Assembly (NCBI GenBank): GCA_025058345.1
Contig: JANXEN010000001.1
Location: forward strand, 223,358 to 287,357
Source: Sulfolobales archaeon
Lineage (GTDB): Archaea; Thermoproteota; Thermoprotei_A; Sulfolobales; NBVN01
Length of the DNA stretch: 64,000 bases
Direction of reading: 5' to 3'
Made by a program: the position numbers and the translations under genes. Positions 54,309 through 63,243 of this stretch are shown here, in pieces. Positions within the stretch are counted from its first letter, which is position 1, and each line of letters begins with the position of its first letter. The notes beneath the pieces are model-generated. The model searched no databases. It had not been told where the DNA came from and saw nothing but the letters and a program-made list of their open reading frames with translations.

Positions 54309-55817
54309 GTGAGTAGTAAGGATACCTTCCGTTTAGGTGAGGGTCCTGCTTTAGAGGTTGTTGAGAAGTTACCTACGCCTGAGGAAGTGTTTAAGGTACC
54401 TAAGTTAAGTGGTTGGAAGCTATTCGCCACAGTATTTGGTCCATCATTTACAGCCTTAGGCGGTGCTTTAGGATCTGGAGAGTGGTTGATGGGTCCTACA
54501 GTTGCTGTATCGTACGGTATGAAGCTGTTCTGGTTTATATGGGTTGGATGCTTCTTCCAGACGATATATAACATAGCTTTCTGCAGGATGACTATGCTCA
54601 TAGGTGAGCCAGCATTAGTTTACTTCGCTAGAGTCTTCCCTAGGAAGTTATGGATCCCGTGGAATGTCGCAGTACTATTCTTCGCATTAGCGTGGCCTGG
54701 CTGGGCCTTAGGGGCCGCTACTGCGTTGGGCTCTATCGTATTAGGTAGGGTTCCAGGGGTTGGGGTTCCGGCAGCGCAAGCAGCTGCAGACGCTGTCTTC
54801 GTACGTTACTTAGGGATTGGGTTATTCCTCTTCTCCTTCTTCGTAGTGATGTTCGGCGGGAAAATCTACACTACCCTGGAATACATATTTAGGTTTAAAG
54901 TGTTGTTTGTCACCTTCACTGTATTCATACTAGCGTTAATATACGGTAAGCCTGCAATATGGGCAGGTGCCTTAGAAGGTTATGCAAGTGTAGGATACAT
55001 ACCTCCTGGAGCTGATATATTCTTACTCGGCGGTTGGTGGGGCTATACGGGTTGGCTATCAGCAATAAACTTCTTGATGAGTAATTGGTATAGGGATAAG
55101 GGCTACGGAGTGGGTTCATTAGTTGGTTACCTACCGGCAATTATAGGCGGTAAGAAAATTGTAGTATCGCCAGTAGGTAAGGTATTTAAATTCACTCCTG
55201 AGAACTTAGCTACTTGGAAGCGTTGGGAGAAGCTACTAGTTTGGGATCAGTGGCTAATATTCTTCCCATTCGGAGTTGTGGGGATGAGTATGCCTGCAAT
55301 ACTAGTGGCTTCATTCATACCTGTAGGTACTAGGCTCCCTGAGTGGGGTATTGCAGCGCATGTAGCTACGCAGTTCGGCACTATGTGGGGTCCTGTAGGA
55401 TATTACTTCATATCATTTATAGGTCTGATAGTGCTTTGGGGCACTCAACTCCAGATTATGGATACATTAACTAGGAATATGACTGACTTCCTATGGAGTA
55501 CTTCCGAAGGCATTAGGAAGTGGGCTAAAGGCGACATAAGGAGGATTTACTACCCATTCATGGCATGCTACATAACGTTCGCTATGTGGGCTATATGGCA
55601 GGCACCACCACTCATAATTCTACTACTATCAGCAAACATAGCAAACTTCGGTGGTTATGCGGTCTTCCTACTTCACTGGCTTGAGAGGAAGTTACCTAAG
55701 GAATTAAGACTTAGGTGGTACTACTGGCCATTCCTATACGCCTACGCTATATTATGTTGGTTCTTCTTCGTAGCAGTGTTTATATTAGGTAGATTATTAG
55801 GTATTAGAGTATTCTAA
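54309..55817 (+). CDS. Nramp-related membrane transporter, copy 2
   Basis: 502 residues, GTG start 54309 (MSSKDTFRLGEGPALEVV). Same fold and motifs as copy 1 (GALGSGEWLMGP; IGEPALVYFAR; KFTPENLATWKRWEKLL), with an Ala-rich insertion (PGVGVPAAQAAADAVFVRY) at about residue 157. Apart from several identical patches (105 and 46 bases), the two have diverged. The paralogue directly precedes the polyferredoxin-AOR pair. Confidence 0.7.
   Translation: MSSKDTFRLGEGPALEVVEKLPTPEEVFKVPKLSGWKLFATVFGPSFTALGGALGSGEWLMGPTVAVSYGMKLFWFIWVGCFFQTIYNIAFCRMTMLIGEPALVYFARVFPRKLWIPWNVAVLFFALAWPGWALGAATALGSIVLGRVPGVGVPAAQAAADAVFVRYLGIGLFLFSFFVVMFGGKIYTTLEYIFRFKVLFVTFTVFILALIYGKPAIWAGALEGYASVGYIPPGADIFLLGGWWGYTGWLSAINFLMSNWYRDKGYGVGSLVGYLPAIIGGKKIVVSPVGKVFKFTPENLATWKRWEKLLVWDQWLIFFPFGVVGMSMPAILVASFIPVGTRLPEWGIAAHVATQFGTMWGPVGYYFISFIGLIVLWGTQLQIMDTLTRNMTDFLWSTSEGIRKWAKGDIRRIYYPFMACYITFAMWAIWQAPPLIILLLSANIANFGGYAVFLLHWLERKLPKELRLRWYYWPFLYAYAILCWFFFVAVFILGRLLGIRVF
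54326..54430 (+). repeat. Perfect 105-base direct repeat, copy 2
   Basis: Same as 52578-52682. A second identical stretch of 46 bases occurs at 53413-53458 and 55185-55230. Confidence 0.95.
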
Positions 55818-55919
55818 CCCTAAAATTTTTTATTCGATATCTAGTCTTCATAATAATTATTTAGTTGTTAACAACGATTATTAACCTCCTTAGCTGATAT
55901 TAGATGTAAGGGTTGAGTT

Positions 55920-56321
55920 ATGAAACGCTTAGTTGTCGTTGACGTCAACAAATGTGTCGGTTGTCAACTATGTATGCTCGCATGCAGTAGGAGGTTCGGA
56001 GTAGTCGGTCACAATAAGTCAGCTATATGGGTTAGAAGTGCTGGTGGATTTGAGAGAGGTTTTACGATAGCTGTTTGTAGGGCTTGTAAGGACCCCCCAT
56101 GTGCTAGGGTATGCCCTACTGACGCATTGAAGGTTAGGGAGGGAGGTGGGGTCATCTTAAACCCTACGAAATGTATTGGATGTGGACTCTGTAAGGAGGC
56201 ATGCGATATAGGGGCTGTGATGTGGGACTACGAAGTGGATAAGCCGGTTATATGCGTTCACTGCGGACTCTGCGTTAATTACTGCCCACACAGCGTACTC
56301 TCCCTTGAGGAGGTGGTTTGA
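55920..56321 (+). CDS. HycB-like polyferredoxin, four [4Fe-4S] clusters
   Basis: 133 residues with four Cys motifs: CVGCQLCMLACSRR, CRACKDPPCARVCP, CIGCGLCKEACDIG and CVHCGLCVNYCPH. Such subunits pass electrons from tungsten enzymes of the AOR family to ferredoxin or other partners. The stop codon TGA shares a base with the AOR start (TGATGG), strong evidence for a complex. Confidence 0.92.
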   Translation: MKRLVVVDVNKCVGCQLCMLACSRRFGVVGHNKSAIWVRSAGGFERGFTIAVCRACKDPPCARVCPTDALKVREGGGVILNPTKCIGCGLCKEACDIGAVMWDYEVDKPVICVHCGLCVNYCPHSVLSLEEVV

Positions 56322-58096
56322 TGGATTGGTTTAAGTCACTCTCTAACGTATTATACGTTGATTTAACCAGAAAGACCTTCTGGGTTGAGTCTAGAGAGGA
56401 CTTATTCAGTAAGTGGTTAGGAGGTATTGGAGTAGCTACTCAGCTCTACAAAGAGGAGGTGCCGAAGAACGCAGATCCTTTAGGGCCTGAGAACGTCGCG
56501 ATTTTCGCTGTAGGGCCCTTTACCGGGGTCCATCACCTAGGTTCTAAAACTATAGCAGTCTTCAAATCACCCCTAAATAACTACTTCTCAGAAAGTCATG
56601 CAGGAGGTAGGTCAGCACTAGCTATAAGGTTTGCAGGCTACGGAGCTATAGTGATTAAGGGCTCCAGCGACAGGCCTATATACCTGATCATTAATGACGG
56701 TAAGGTTAGGTTTAGAGATGGCTCAATTCTGTGGGGGATGAGGAGTACTGAAACTGTCGGGAGGATCTTAAGGGAAGTTAGTCCAGGACCCGGTCATAGG
56801 GCAATAATGAGGATAGGTAGGGCTGGTGAGAAATTAGTTAGGTATGCGTCGGTAATTACGGAAACGTACAGGCATTTCGGTAGGTTAGGACTCGGCGCAG
56901 TGTTTGGAGCTAAGAAGCTTAAGGCGATAGTGGTTGTAGGCCTTAAAGGATTTACAATACCTGATATCTCTACGTATAGGGCTGTATATAATGAGGTTTA
57001 TGAGTTGGCTGTTAAGTCACCGGCTATGAAGAAATACCACGATCTCGGAACAGCTGCAAACATCTTAGCGCTAAACAGTATTAAAGCATTACCTACTAGG
57101 AATTTCAGCTCAGGCAGCTTTGAACATGCTGGGGAAGTCAGCGGTGAGAAACTGGCTGAGACAGTTCTCGCTCGGAGAGTTGCGTGTGCAGGCTGCCCAA
57201 CAGCATGTATACACATAGCGGCTTTAAGGGAGCCCTACCCTGAGGAACCCTACTTCTACAAGATGAAGTTCATATCCTACGATCATGAACCGCTATACTC
57301 GTTAGCAACTAACTTAGGCATCGGAAGTAGGGATGGTTTCCTAAAACTTTTAGATGCTGTTGAGGAGGAAGGTCTTGACGCGATATCTACTGGGGTAGTC
57401 CTCGCTTGGGCTACTGAGGCCTTCTCCAACGGAATTATTACGGAGAAGGAATTACTCACTAAGCCTAGTTGGGGTGACTTCGAATCATACATCAAGATGG
57501 TTAGGAACATAGTCATTCAGCCCAACGAATTCTACAGGACTATGGCATTAGGTGTAGATGAAGTCGCTAAGAAGTATGGAGGTCTTGACTACGCCATATC
57601 ATTCAATAAAGTTGAGCCCGCTGGCTACCACACAGGGCCACTCTACATTATATCCCTCCTCATAGGCTCAAGGCACAGCCACCTGGACTCAGGTGCTTAC
57701 TCAATGGATCAGGAATTACTGGCGGCTAAGAAGCCACTACCTACTCCTCAAGAAGCTGTTGAGAAAATAATTGAGGAGGAGTCCTGGAGGCAGATATTGA
57801 CGAGCCTCCCAGTCTGCCTATTCGCTAGAGGTATATATAAACCTGAAATGGTGGAGAAGTGCTTCAAACCGCTTAAGAAGGAAGTAAGTGCTGCTGAGCT
57901 TAAGAAGTTAGGTAGGGAGATATGGATCGAGAAGCAAATCATTAAGTATTCGGAAGGCTTCAACCCGTTAGAGCTTAGGATACCTAAGAGGGTCTTAGAG
58001 ACTCCTACACCTCACGGAGTTGTTGACGAGAATTACGTTAGGGAAGCGCTAAAGTACTTCAACCTAGTAGTTAATCTATCCAGTAAACTTAAATGA
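56321..58096 (+). CDS. aor: Tungsten-containing aldehyde ferredoxin oxidoreductase
   Basis: 591 residues. Tungstopterin-domain segments: LYVDLTRKTFWVESRED, FKSPLNNYFSESHAGGRSALAIRFAGYGAIVIKG, GRAGEKLVRYASVITE, FGRLGLGAVFGAKKLKAIVV. Cluster cysteines: ARRVACAGCPTACIH, with the fourth in LPVCLF. It oxidises aldehydes to acids with ferredoxin. The coupled HycB-like subunit suggests a WOR5-like type. ATG 56321 overlaps the ferredoxin stop. Substrate not fixed. Confidence 0.93.
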   Translation: MDWFKSLSNVLYVDLTRKTFWVESREDLFSKWLGGIGVATQLYKEEVPKNADPLGPENVAIFAVGPFTGVHHLGSKTIAVFKSPLNNYFSESHAGGRSALAIRFAGYGAIVIKGSSDRPIYLIINDGKVRFRDGSILWGMRSTETVGRILREVSPGPGHRAIMRIGRAGEKLVRYASVITETYRHFGRLGLGAVFGAKKLKAIVVVGLKGFTIPDISTYRAVYNEVYELAVKSPAMKKYHDLGTAANILALNSIKALPTRNFSSGSFEHAGEVSGEKLAETVLARRVACAGCPTACIHIAALREPYPEEPYFYKMKFISYDHEPLYSLATNLGIGSRDGFLKLLDAVEEEGLDAISTGVVLAWATEAFSNGIITEKELLTKPSWGDFESYIKMVRNIVIQPNEFYRTMALGVDEVAKKYGGLDYAISFNKVEPAGYHTGPLYIISLLIGSRHSHLDSGAYSMDQELLAAKKPLPTPQEAVEKIIEEESWRQILTSLPVCLFARGIYKPEMVEKCFKPLKKEVSAAELKKLGREIWIEKQIIKYSEGFNPLELRIPKRVLETPTPHGVVDENYVREALKYFNLVVNLSSKLK

Positions 58097-58134
58097 TAAA
58101 CATTTTTAATACCTTAACAACCTTAAGGGGTTAG

Positions 58135-58509
58135 ATGGTTTTAAGAAGTGGTATTAGTGAGTTATACGTAGACATAATGTTGACCTTAATAGTGATTAGC
58201 GTTTCTGGGGCTTTCACAGCACTAATCACTAACTTAAGTAATTACTCACGCAGCACGCAATCATTAGATGTTGGGGTACCTCCTCTAGCACTAATTATCA
58301 GGTATAGCGGAAGTAATTACCTAGTAGTAGTGAATTATGAAGGCGATTCTAGGGAATTTGCTTTAATTCGTGGAGGGGTTAAAGTAGGTAGTTACTTAAT
58401 TCCCCCTCAAGGACTTCTAATACTGAATATCGGTAATGGAGAACCTTCGGAAATCTACGTGTTAGTCGGTAATTACTTAGTGAGAGCTAATTTCTTAGAA
58501 CTTAGGTGA
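58135..58509 (+). CDS. Pilin-like secreted protein (class III signal)
   Basis: 124 residues. RSGISELYVDIMLTLIVISVSGAFTALIT is an archaeal prepilin-like signal: basic R/S-G then a hydrophobic helix. The rest is beta-rich. The stop is 4 bases before the next gene, a larger exported protein with the same kind of signal. Not linked to a secretion ATPase here; the 35 kb operon or a distant system must assemble or secrete it. Confidence 0.75.
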   Translation: MVLRSGISELYVDIMLTLIVISVSGAFTALITNLSNYSRSTQSLDVGVPPLALIIRYSGSNYLVVVNYEGDSREFALIRGGVKVGSYLIPPQGLLILNIGNGEPSEIYVLVGNYLVRANFLELR

Positions 58510-58513
58510 TGTT

Positions 58514-60577
58514 ATGAAGGGCTCACTCTCAACACTGACTTCAGCTCTACTAGTACTTACGGTGCTTACATCCATATTCACTTACATATCACTTGAGTTG
58601 ATGAGGGCACCAACACAATTAGCTAAGATTAATCAAGAAGTTCTAAGTCAAGTCATCACATCGTCAAAGGATGTTGAGGTGGTTTATGATGACGGTCTAT
58701 ACGTGAGGAGTTTAAACCCACCGCTAAATATAGTGTCTGTACTTTCGGTAAATTCCTCAGGCATCAGCACTTTATTGAATAACATCACAGTTAGTAGTAC
58801 CTACGAGAAGCTACTTTCTAAAAATGTTGTAGACCGCTTACTACTCAGTAAGTCCTACATATTAATCATCGCTGAGGGAGGTAAGTACTTCATAGTTGAT
58901 GATAAGATAATTAAGAGCATTAACTCCTCTAACACCTCAACTAACGCCGCTAGTAACGTAAACATTCATTACTTGAACTCAAGCAATTATTTAAGACCTC
59001 TGATATATGTAGGTGTACTTAAGGACTTAAATCAATACATGAATAATCCCGTACCTGGATACCCATCAGACCCTGAAGCTAATTACGTACCTGTCGGATA
59101 TGCTTTAATCACAGGTAACTCCCACACTATATCGAAGGGGGATTGGTACATCTCAGTAGATCCTCGCAGCGTTCCGTATAAGGTTGGCCACATATACTGT
59201 TCTGGAGGAACTAACGTAACTTACTTAGGTATGGGTTACTATAGGGTAGACTCTAACCACAACGTCTACGTGAAGTGGTATGAGTCCGTATCTGGATATA
59301 CGTCAGGTTGGTACATAAGCTATGAAACTTTAATGACTGGAGTTGCGGGGCTTTGGGTATATCCGTTAGTTATATATGGGAATAGGTCAGTAGACCTAGT
59401 GTTTGAGGTTAAGAACCTAGGTAGTTGGGTGAACGTAAACTTAAAACCGATAATATACGTTCTTAACGCTGAGGACTTCGCTAAGGGACTCCCCATAATG
59501 CCCTACCATGTAAACCCAACCTTAGAGGCTTCAATCAGGTACTCAGCCATTAAACCACTCTACACGTGGGAAGGTAATGCCCAGTCAGCATCTCTATCGC
59601 CGAACTCAACTACTTCAATATCTATATCACTTAACTCTACACCTATACTTAACACGCTGAGGGTTGGTGAAGCACTATTCTTAGTAGGTTTTAGGTTCGC
59701 ATCAGACCGTAGTTTAAGTATGAGGTTAGGGGCATACATACTTAACTACGACATTCCGATAGCGATTAATGATAATGAATTAGGTAAGTACTTCGTATTG
59801 CCATCAGCAGCTAACGTAGTTCCTGAGGTCTACTTACCTAACGGCAGTAAGTTATCTGTCTACAGACCAATTAACTTCGCATCATCAATGATTGACTACC
59901 CAACGCTCTTCACACCTGGTACTTCAGGCACATACGTAATTAGGTATAGGTTAGGTAGTTATGCTTCGTTGCCTGAGTTTAGAGCTCAGGTAAGCTTCGT
60001 AGGTAATAACCCAACCCCTCAGGTGATGTATTTAAGGAATCAACACCTAGGTGGTTGGAGTTACGTAGTTAACGACTCAATCGTCTTAGAACCTAACTAC
60101 GCTGTGTTGAGGGATCATGAGTACTTTACAGCTGGGAGTGAGACCTGGTACTCCGGAGACCTAATGATAGTTAACGACCTACCGGTAAACTCCCAGATAA
60201 ACTTCACCTACTACATCACAACATCACTGCAAGGCGTTACCACATTAACATCAAATCAGAATAGAAGTGTAGACTACGTCTATTGCTGGAGTTCGTGGAG
60301 CTGCTATAATTACTGGCGTGTTAGATTTACCTTCTACCCCAACACCACTACGACTAAGTTATACGTAAGCGGTGAGGTTCTCTATCAGTCAGGCGCTTAC
60401 TACTTAAGATTCAGCATCTCAACAACCCTATCGGATGTGACTATCACCGCAACCCCATACGTAAGCAGCATCAAGTACTCCTACACATCAGGTAATAACT
60501 TATGCGTAACTTACCTAGCAACTCAATTCACTGAGTTAGTAAGGCTTAATAACAGCGTTTTAATACTCGCTAACTAA
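58514..60577 (+). CDS. Large exported surface protein with prepilin-like N-terminus
   Basis: 687 residues. The N-terminus MKGSLSTLTSALLVLTVLTSIFTYISLELMRAP resembles a prepilin-like or uncleaved anchor signal. The exterior is rich in Ser, Thr, Asn and Tyr with many N-x-S/T sites (SSNTSTN, LNSTPIL), fitting a glycosylated adhesin or pilus-tip protein. It lies next to the AglH-type glycosylation gene. No domain family recognised. Confidence 0.7.
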   Translation: MKGSLSTLTSALLVLTVLTSIFTYISLELMRAPTQLAKINQEVLSQVITSSKDVEVVYDDGLYVRSLNPPLNIVSVLSVNSSGISTLLNNITVSSTYEKLLSKNVVDRLLLSKSYILIIAEGGKYFIVDDKIIKSINSSNTSTNAASNVNIHYLNSSNYLRPLIYVGVLKDLNQYMNNPVPGYPSDPEANYVPVGYALITGNSHTISKGDWYISVDPRSVPYKVGHIYCSGGTNVTYLGMGYYRVDSNHNVYVKWYESVSGYTSGWYISYETLMTGVAGLWVYPLVIYGNRSVDLVFEVKNLGSWVNVNLKPIIYVLNAEDFAKGLPIMPYHVNPTLEASIRYSAIKPLYTWEGNAQSASLSPNSTTSISISLNSTPILNTLRVGEALFLVGFRFASDRSLSMRLGAYILNYDIPIAINDNELGKYFVLPSAANVVPEVYLPNGSKLSVYRPINFASSMIDYPTLFTPGTSGTYVIRYRLGSYASLPEFRAQVSFVGNNPTPQVMYLRNQHLGGWSYVVNDSIVLEPNYAVLRDHEYFTAGSETWYSGDLMIVNDLPVNSQINFTYYITTSLQGVTTLTSNQNRSVDYVYCWSSWSCYNYWRVRFTFYPNTTTTKLYVSGEVLYQSGAYYLRFSISTTLSDVTITATPYVSSIKYSYTSGNNLCVTYLATQFTELVRLNNSVLILAN

Positions 60578-60634
60578 TTACCCTACTTTAGTAGTGTTTT
60601 TATTCCACACCTACTTAAGTTATGGGGGCTATCG

Positions 60635-61654
60635 ATGGCTAAAGTAGAGTTTATGTTGATGTCTACGTCGGTTGCCTTCCTCCTAACATACTTAATCATA
60701 CCTCATTGGGTTAAAGTAGCTGTTAAGAAGGGCTTCGTGGGTAGGGATATGAATAAGTTAGGTAACTTATTCGCTGCTGAGGGCAGCGGTCTTTGGGTAG
60801 CTATAGGATGTGTGTTCGGGCTCTACACTTTAGCAGCTTCCCACAGGTATTTAGGGAATGAAGTAGTTTACAGTGATGACTTATTCGCACTTACATCCCT
60901 ACTCCTCCTAACCTCATTACTCGGCTTTATGGATGACGTGCTTGGGTGGAAGAAAGGTTTACCTATATGGATGCGTGTAGCCTTCCTAATCCCTATCTCA
61001 GCCCCACTAGTGGTTATTAAGGCCGGAGTCTCAACGCTTTCAATACCTTTCTTAGGCGTTATTGATTTAGGGCTCATATACCCCCTCATACTAGTCCCTA
61101 TCGGTGTTTTAGGGGCTGCAAACGCGTTTAACATGATAGCAGGGTATAACGGGTTGGAGGCATGTATGGGTATTGCGTTGATGTTAACTACTGCGGTCTT
61201 CTCATACATTAAGGGCATAGCATTAGTTTTTGAGGCATCTATAGTGATGACTGCTGCACTACTAGCATTCATTAAATACAACTGGTTTCCAGCTAAGGTA
61301 TTTCCTGGAAATACGCTTACTTACTCAGTAGGAGCTTACTACGCATCAATGATCATATTAGGTAATATGGAGAAATTCGGCGTAACGGTCTTCACCCCGT
61401 ACTTCGTGGAGTTCGCATTATTTATTAGGGGGTTGAAGGACGGCGTATATAAGGAGAATTTCGGAATACCTCAGGGTGACGGATCTCTAGAACCTCCATA
61501 TGAGAAGGTGTATAGCTTAACTCACGCTGCGATCAAGCTGTTAAAGAAGTTAAGTATTAAACCTACAGAACCTAGAGTCACTCTAACCCTAACCTCAATA
61601 CAGTTAATTGTAGGTGCCTTAGCGATAGCTACTATAACTGCTGGAGTGATATAG
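60635..61654 (+). CDS. aglH: UDP-GlcNAc/dolichyl-phosphate GlcNAc-1-phosphate transferase (AglH type)
   Basis: 339 residues, about ten membrane helices. Catalytic motifs of the family: LLGFMDDVLGWKKGLP, NAFNMIAGYNGLE and FIKYNWFPAKVFPGNTLTYSVGA. It starts N-glycan assembly on the lipid carrier. Located directly after the surface-protein gene, which carries many N-glycosylation sequons. An A/T-rich region with the palindrome follows downstream. Confidence 0.88.
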   Translation: MAKVEFMLMSTSVAFLLTYLIIPHWVKVAVKKGFVGRDMNKLGNLFAAEGSGLWVAIGCVFGLYTLAASHRYLGNEVVYSDDLFALTSLLLLTSLLGFMDDVLGWKKGLPIWMRVAFLIPISAPLVVIKAGVSTLSIPFLGVIDLGLIYPLILVPIGVLGAANAFNMIAGYNGLEACMGIALMLTTAVFSYIKGIALVFEASIVMTAALLAFIKYNWFPAKVFPGNTLTYSVGAYYASMIILGNMEKFGVTVFTPYFVEFALFIRGLKDGVYKENFGIPQGDGSLEPPYEKVYSLTHAAIKLLKKLSIKPTEPRVTLTLTSIQLIVGALAIATITAGVI

Positions 61655-61764
61655 GTCTTTATGCTTCAGTAATTAAGTCATAAGCAATTAACTCCGTAGA
61701 CAATGTAGATGTTAGTTAATGCTCAATAAATCTATAACCTCTTTAGATGGCTTAACTATCATTG

Positions 61765-61785
61765 AAGGTTAGATATTCTAACCTT
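61765..61785. promoter_or_regulatory. Perfect palindrome upstream of the glcD-like gene (possible operator)
   Basis: aaggttaga-tat-tctaacctt: 9-base perfect arms, 3-base centre. It lies about 30 bases upstream of a TATA-like aaaatttataata (61812-61825) and about 70-90 bases before the ATG at 61853. A transcription factor site for the 2-hydroxyacid oxidase operon is likely. The sequence is not repeated elsewhere in the parts I examined. Confidence 0.6.
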
Positions 61786-61852
61786 AAATTATAACCATCA
61801 AACAGGTCAACAAAATTTATAATATGCGGAGCAGATAATTAACGGGGATGTA

Positions 61853-63232
61853 ATGAGTTCCGAATCAGTTATTCCTGGGCTTAAGGAGTTAATAGGTTCT
61901 GATAACGTAATCACAGACCCTGAGGAGCTCTACACCTATAGTTTTACAGCATACGCCGTCGTTAGGGAGGAGCCTATGGCTATAGTTAAGGTTAAGAGTA
62001 CTGAGGAGGTTTCTAAGGTTCTTAAGTTTGCTTACGAACACGGTATTCCGGTGGTTCCACGCGGCAGTGGGACAAGCGTTATAGGCTCTTCAACACCCTC
62101 TAAGGGCTCTATAGTCATTGATTTAAGACCTATGAGGGGCATTAAGGTTGACGTAGCTAACGGAGTTGTTGAGGCTGAGGCAGGCGCTTACGTGGATGAG
62201 GTCGATAAGGAGTGTAGGAAGTACGGATTTATGTTTCCCGTAGATCCGGCTAGTGCTGAGTCAGCCACTGTTGGCGGGGCATTAGCTATGGATGCTGGCG
62301 GTATGAGGGGCGCTAGGTACGGGACTATGAGGCACGTTACTTTAGGTATTGAGGTAGTTTTACCTGATGGGCAGGTACTTGCTTTAGGTGCGCCTGTATA
62401 TAAGCAGGCTACTGGCTATGACTTAATGCACCTATTCATAGGCTCTGAAGGTACTTTAGGGATAATAACCCGCGGCTGGTTTAAGATAGTGCCAGCACCT
62501 AAATCTGTTGGTAGGGTAGTAGCTTACTTCGACAACGTTGAAGATGCTGCTAGGGGTGTTTACGAACTGAGGAGGAGGGGCTTCACACCCCTAATCCTTG
62601 AATTCATGGATGACATAGTGGTGAAGCTGGCTAATAAGATTAAAGGCCTTAACTTCCCTGAGAAGAACATGGTTATAGTTGATATTGATGCACCTAAGGA
62701 CGTGTTGAATAACCTACTTAACGAGGTTGCAGGAGTTCTTAAGGCTTCAGGAGCTGCTGACGTTAAGTTCACCACAGACCCGGACGAGATGGCTAAGCTA
62801 TACGCAGTGCGTAAGCAGGCATACCCGACGTTCGCTGCAGCGTTCCCGTTCTCCTTCATGGGCGATCTCTCAGTACCTCTATCCGCCCTACCAGTAATCG
62901 TTAAGAAGATTAGGGAGGTATCGGCTAAGTACGACGTAACGATTGGTTTGATCGGCCATGCTGGTGACGGCAACCTACACCCACTAGTCGGGCTTCAATC
63001 TAAGGATGAGTGGTGGACTAAGGCGAGACCAGCGCTGATAGAGATTGAAGGCACTTCAATAGAGTTAGGTGGGTCTATCTCAGGTGAGCACGGCGTAGGT
63101 ATTGAGAGGAAGGACTTACTGCTTAAGGAGTTGAAGGCTAAGAACGCTGAAAGAGTACTTGAGATTATGAAGGGGATTAAGAAATTAATAGATCCTAAAG
63201 GTATTATGAACCCGGGTAAGATATTTGATTAG
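61853..63232 (+). CDS. glcD: FAD-linked 2-hydroxyacid oxidase, GlcD-like
   Basis: 459 residues. FAD-binding PCMH motifs: VVPRGSGTSVIGSSTPSKGSIVIDLRPM near residue 73 and GSEGTLGIITRGWFKIVP near residue 203. The C-terminal half has the conserved GHAGDGNLHPLV metal-binding motif and SISGEHGVGIERKDLL. Such enzymes oxidise glycolate or D-lactate. The Fe-S gene begins 11 bases later, so the pair works as GlcD-GlcF. The palindrome upstream may regulate it. Confidence 0.92.
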   Translation: MSSESVIPGLKELIGSDNVITDPEELYTYSFTAYAVVREEPMAIVKVKSTEEVSKVLKFAYEHGIPVVPRGSGTSVIGSSTPSKGSIVIDLRPMRGIKVDVANGVVEAEAGAYVDEVDKECRKYGFMFPVDPASAESATVGGALAMDAGGMRGARYGTMRHVTLGIEVVLPDGQVLALGAPVYKQATGYDLMHLFIGSEGTLGIITRGWFKIVPAPKSVGRVVAYFDNVEDAARGVYELRRRGFTPLILEFMDDIVVKLANKIKGLNFPEKNMVIVDIDAPKDVLNNLLNEVAGVLKASGAADVKFTTDPDEMAKLYAVRKQAYPTFAAAFPFSFMGDLSVPLSALPVIVKKIREVSAKYDVTIGLIGHAGDGNLHPLVGLQSKDEWWTKARPALIEIEGTSIELGGSISGEHGVGIERKDLLLKELKAKNAERVLEIMKGIKKLIDPKGIMNPGKIFD

Positions 63233-63243
63233 AGGTGCTTAAG

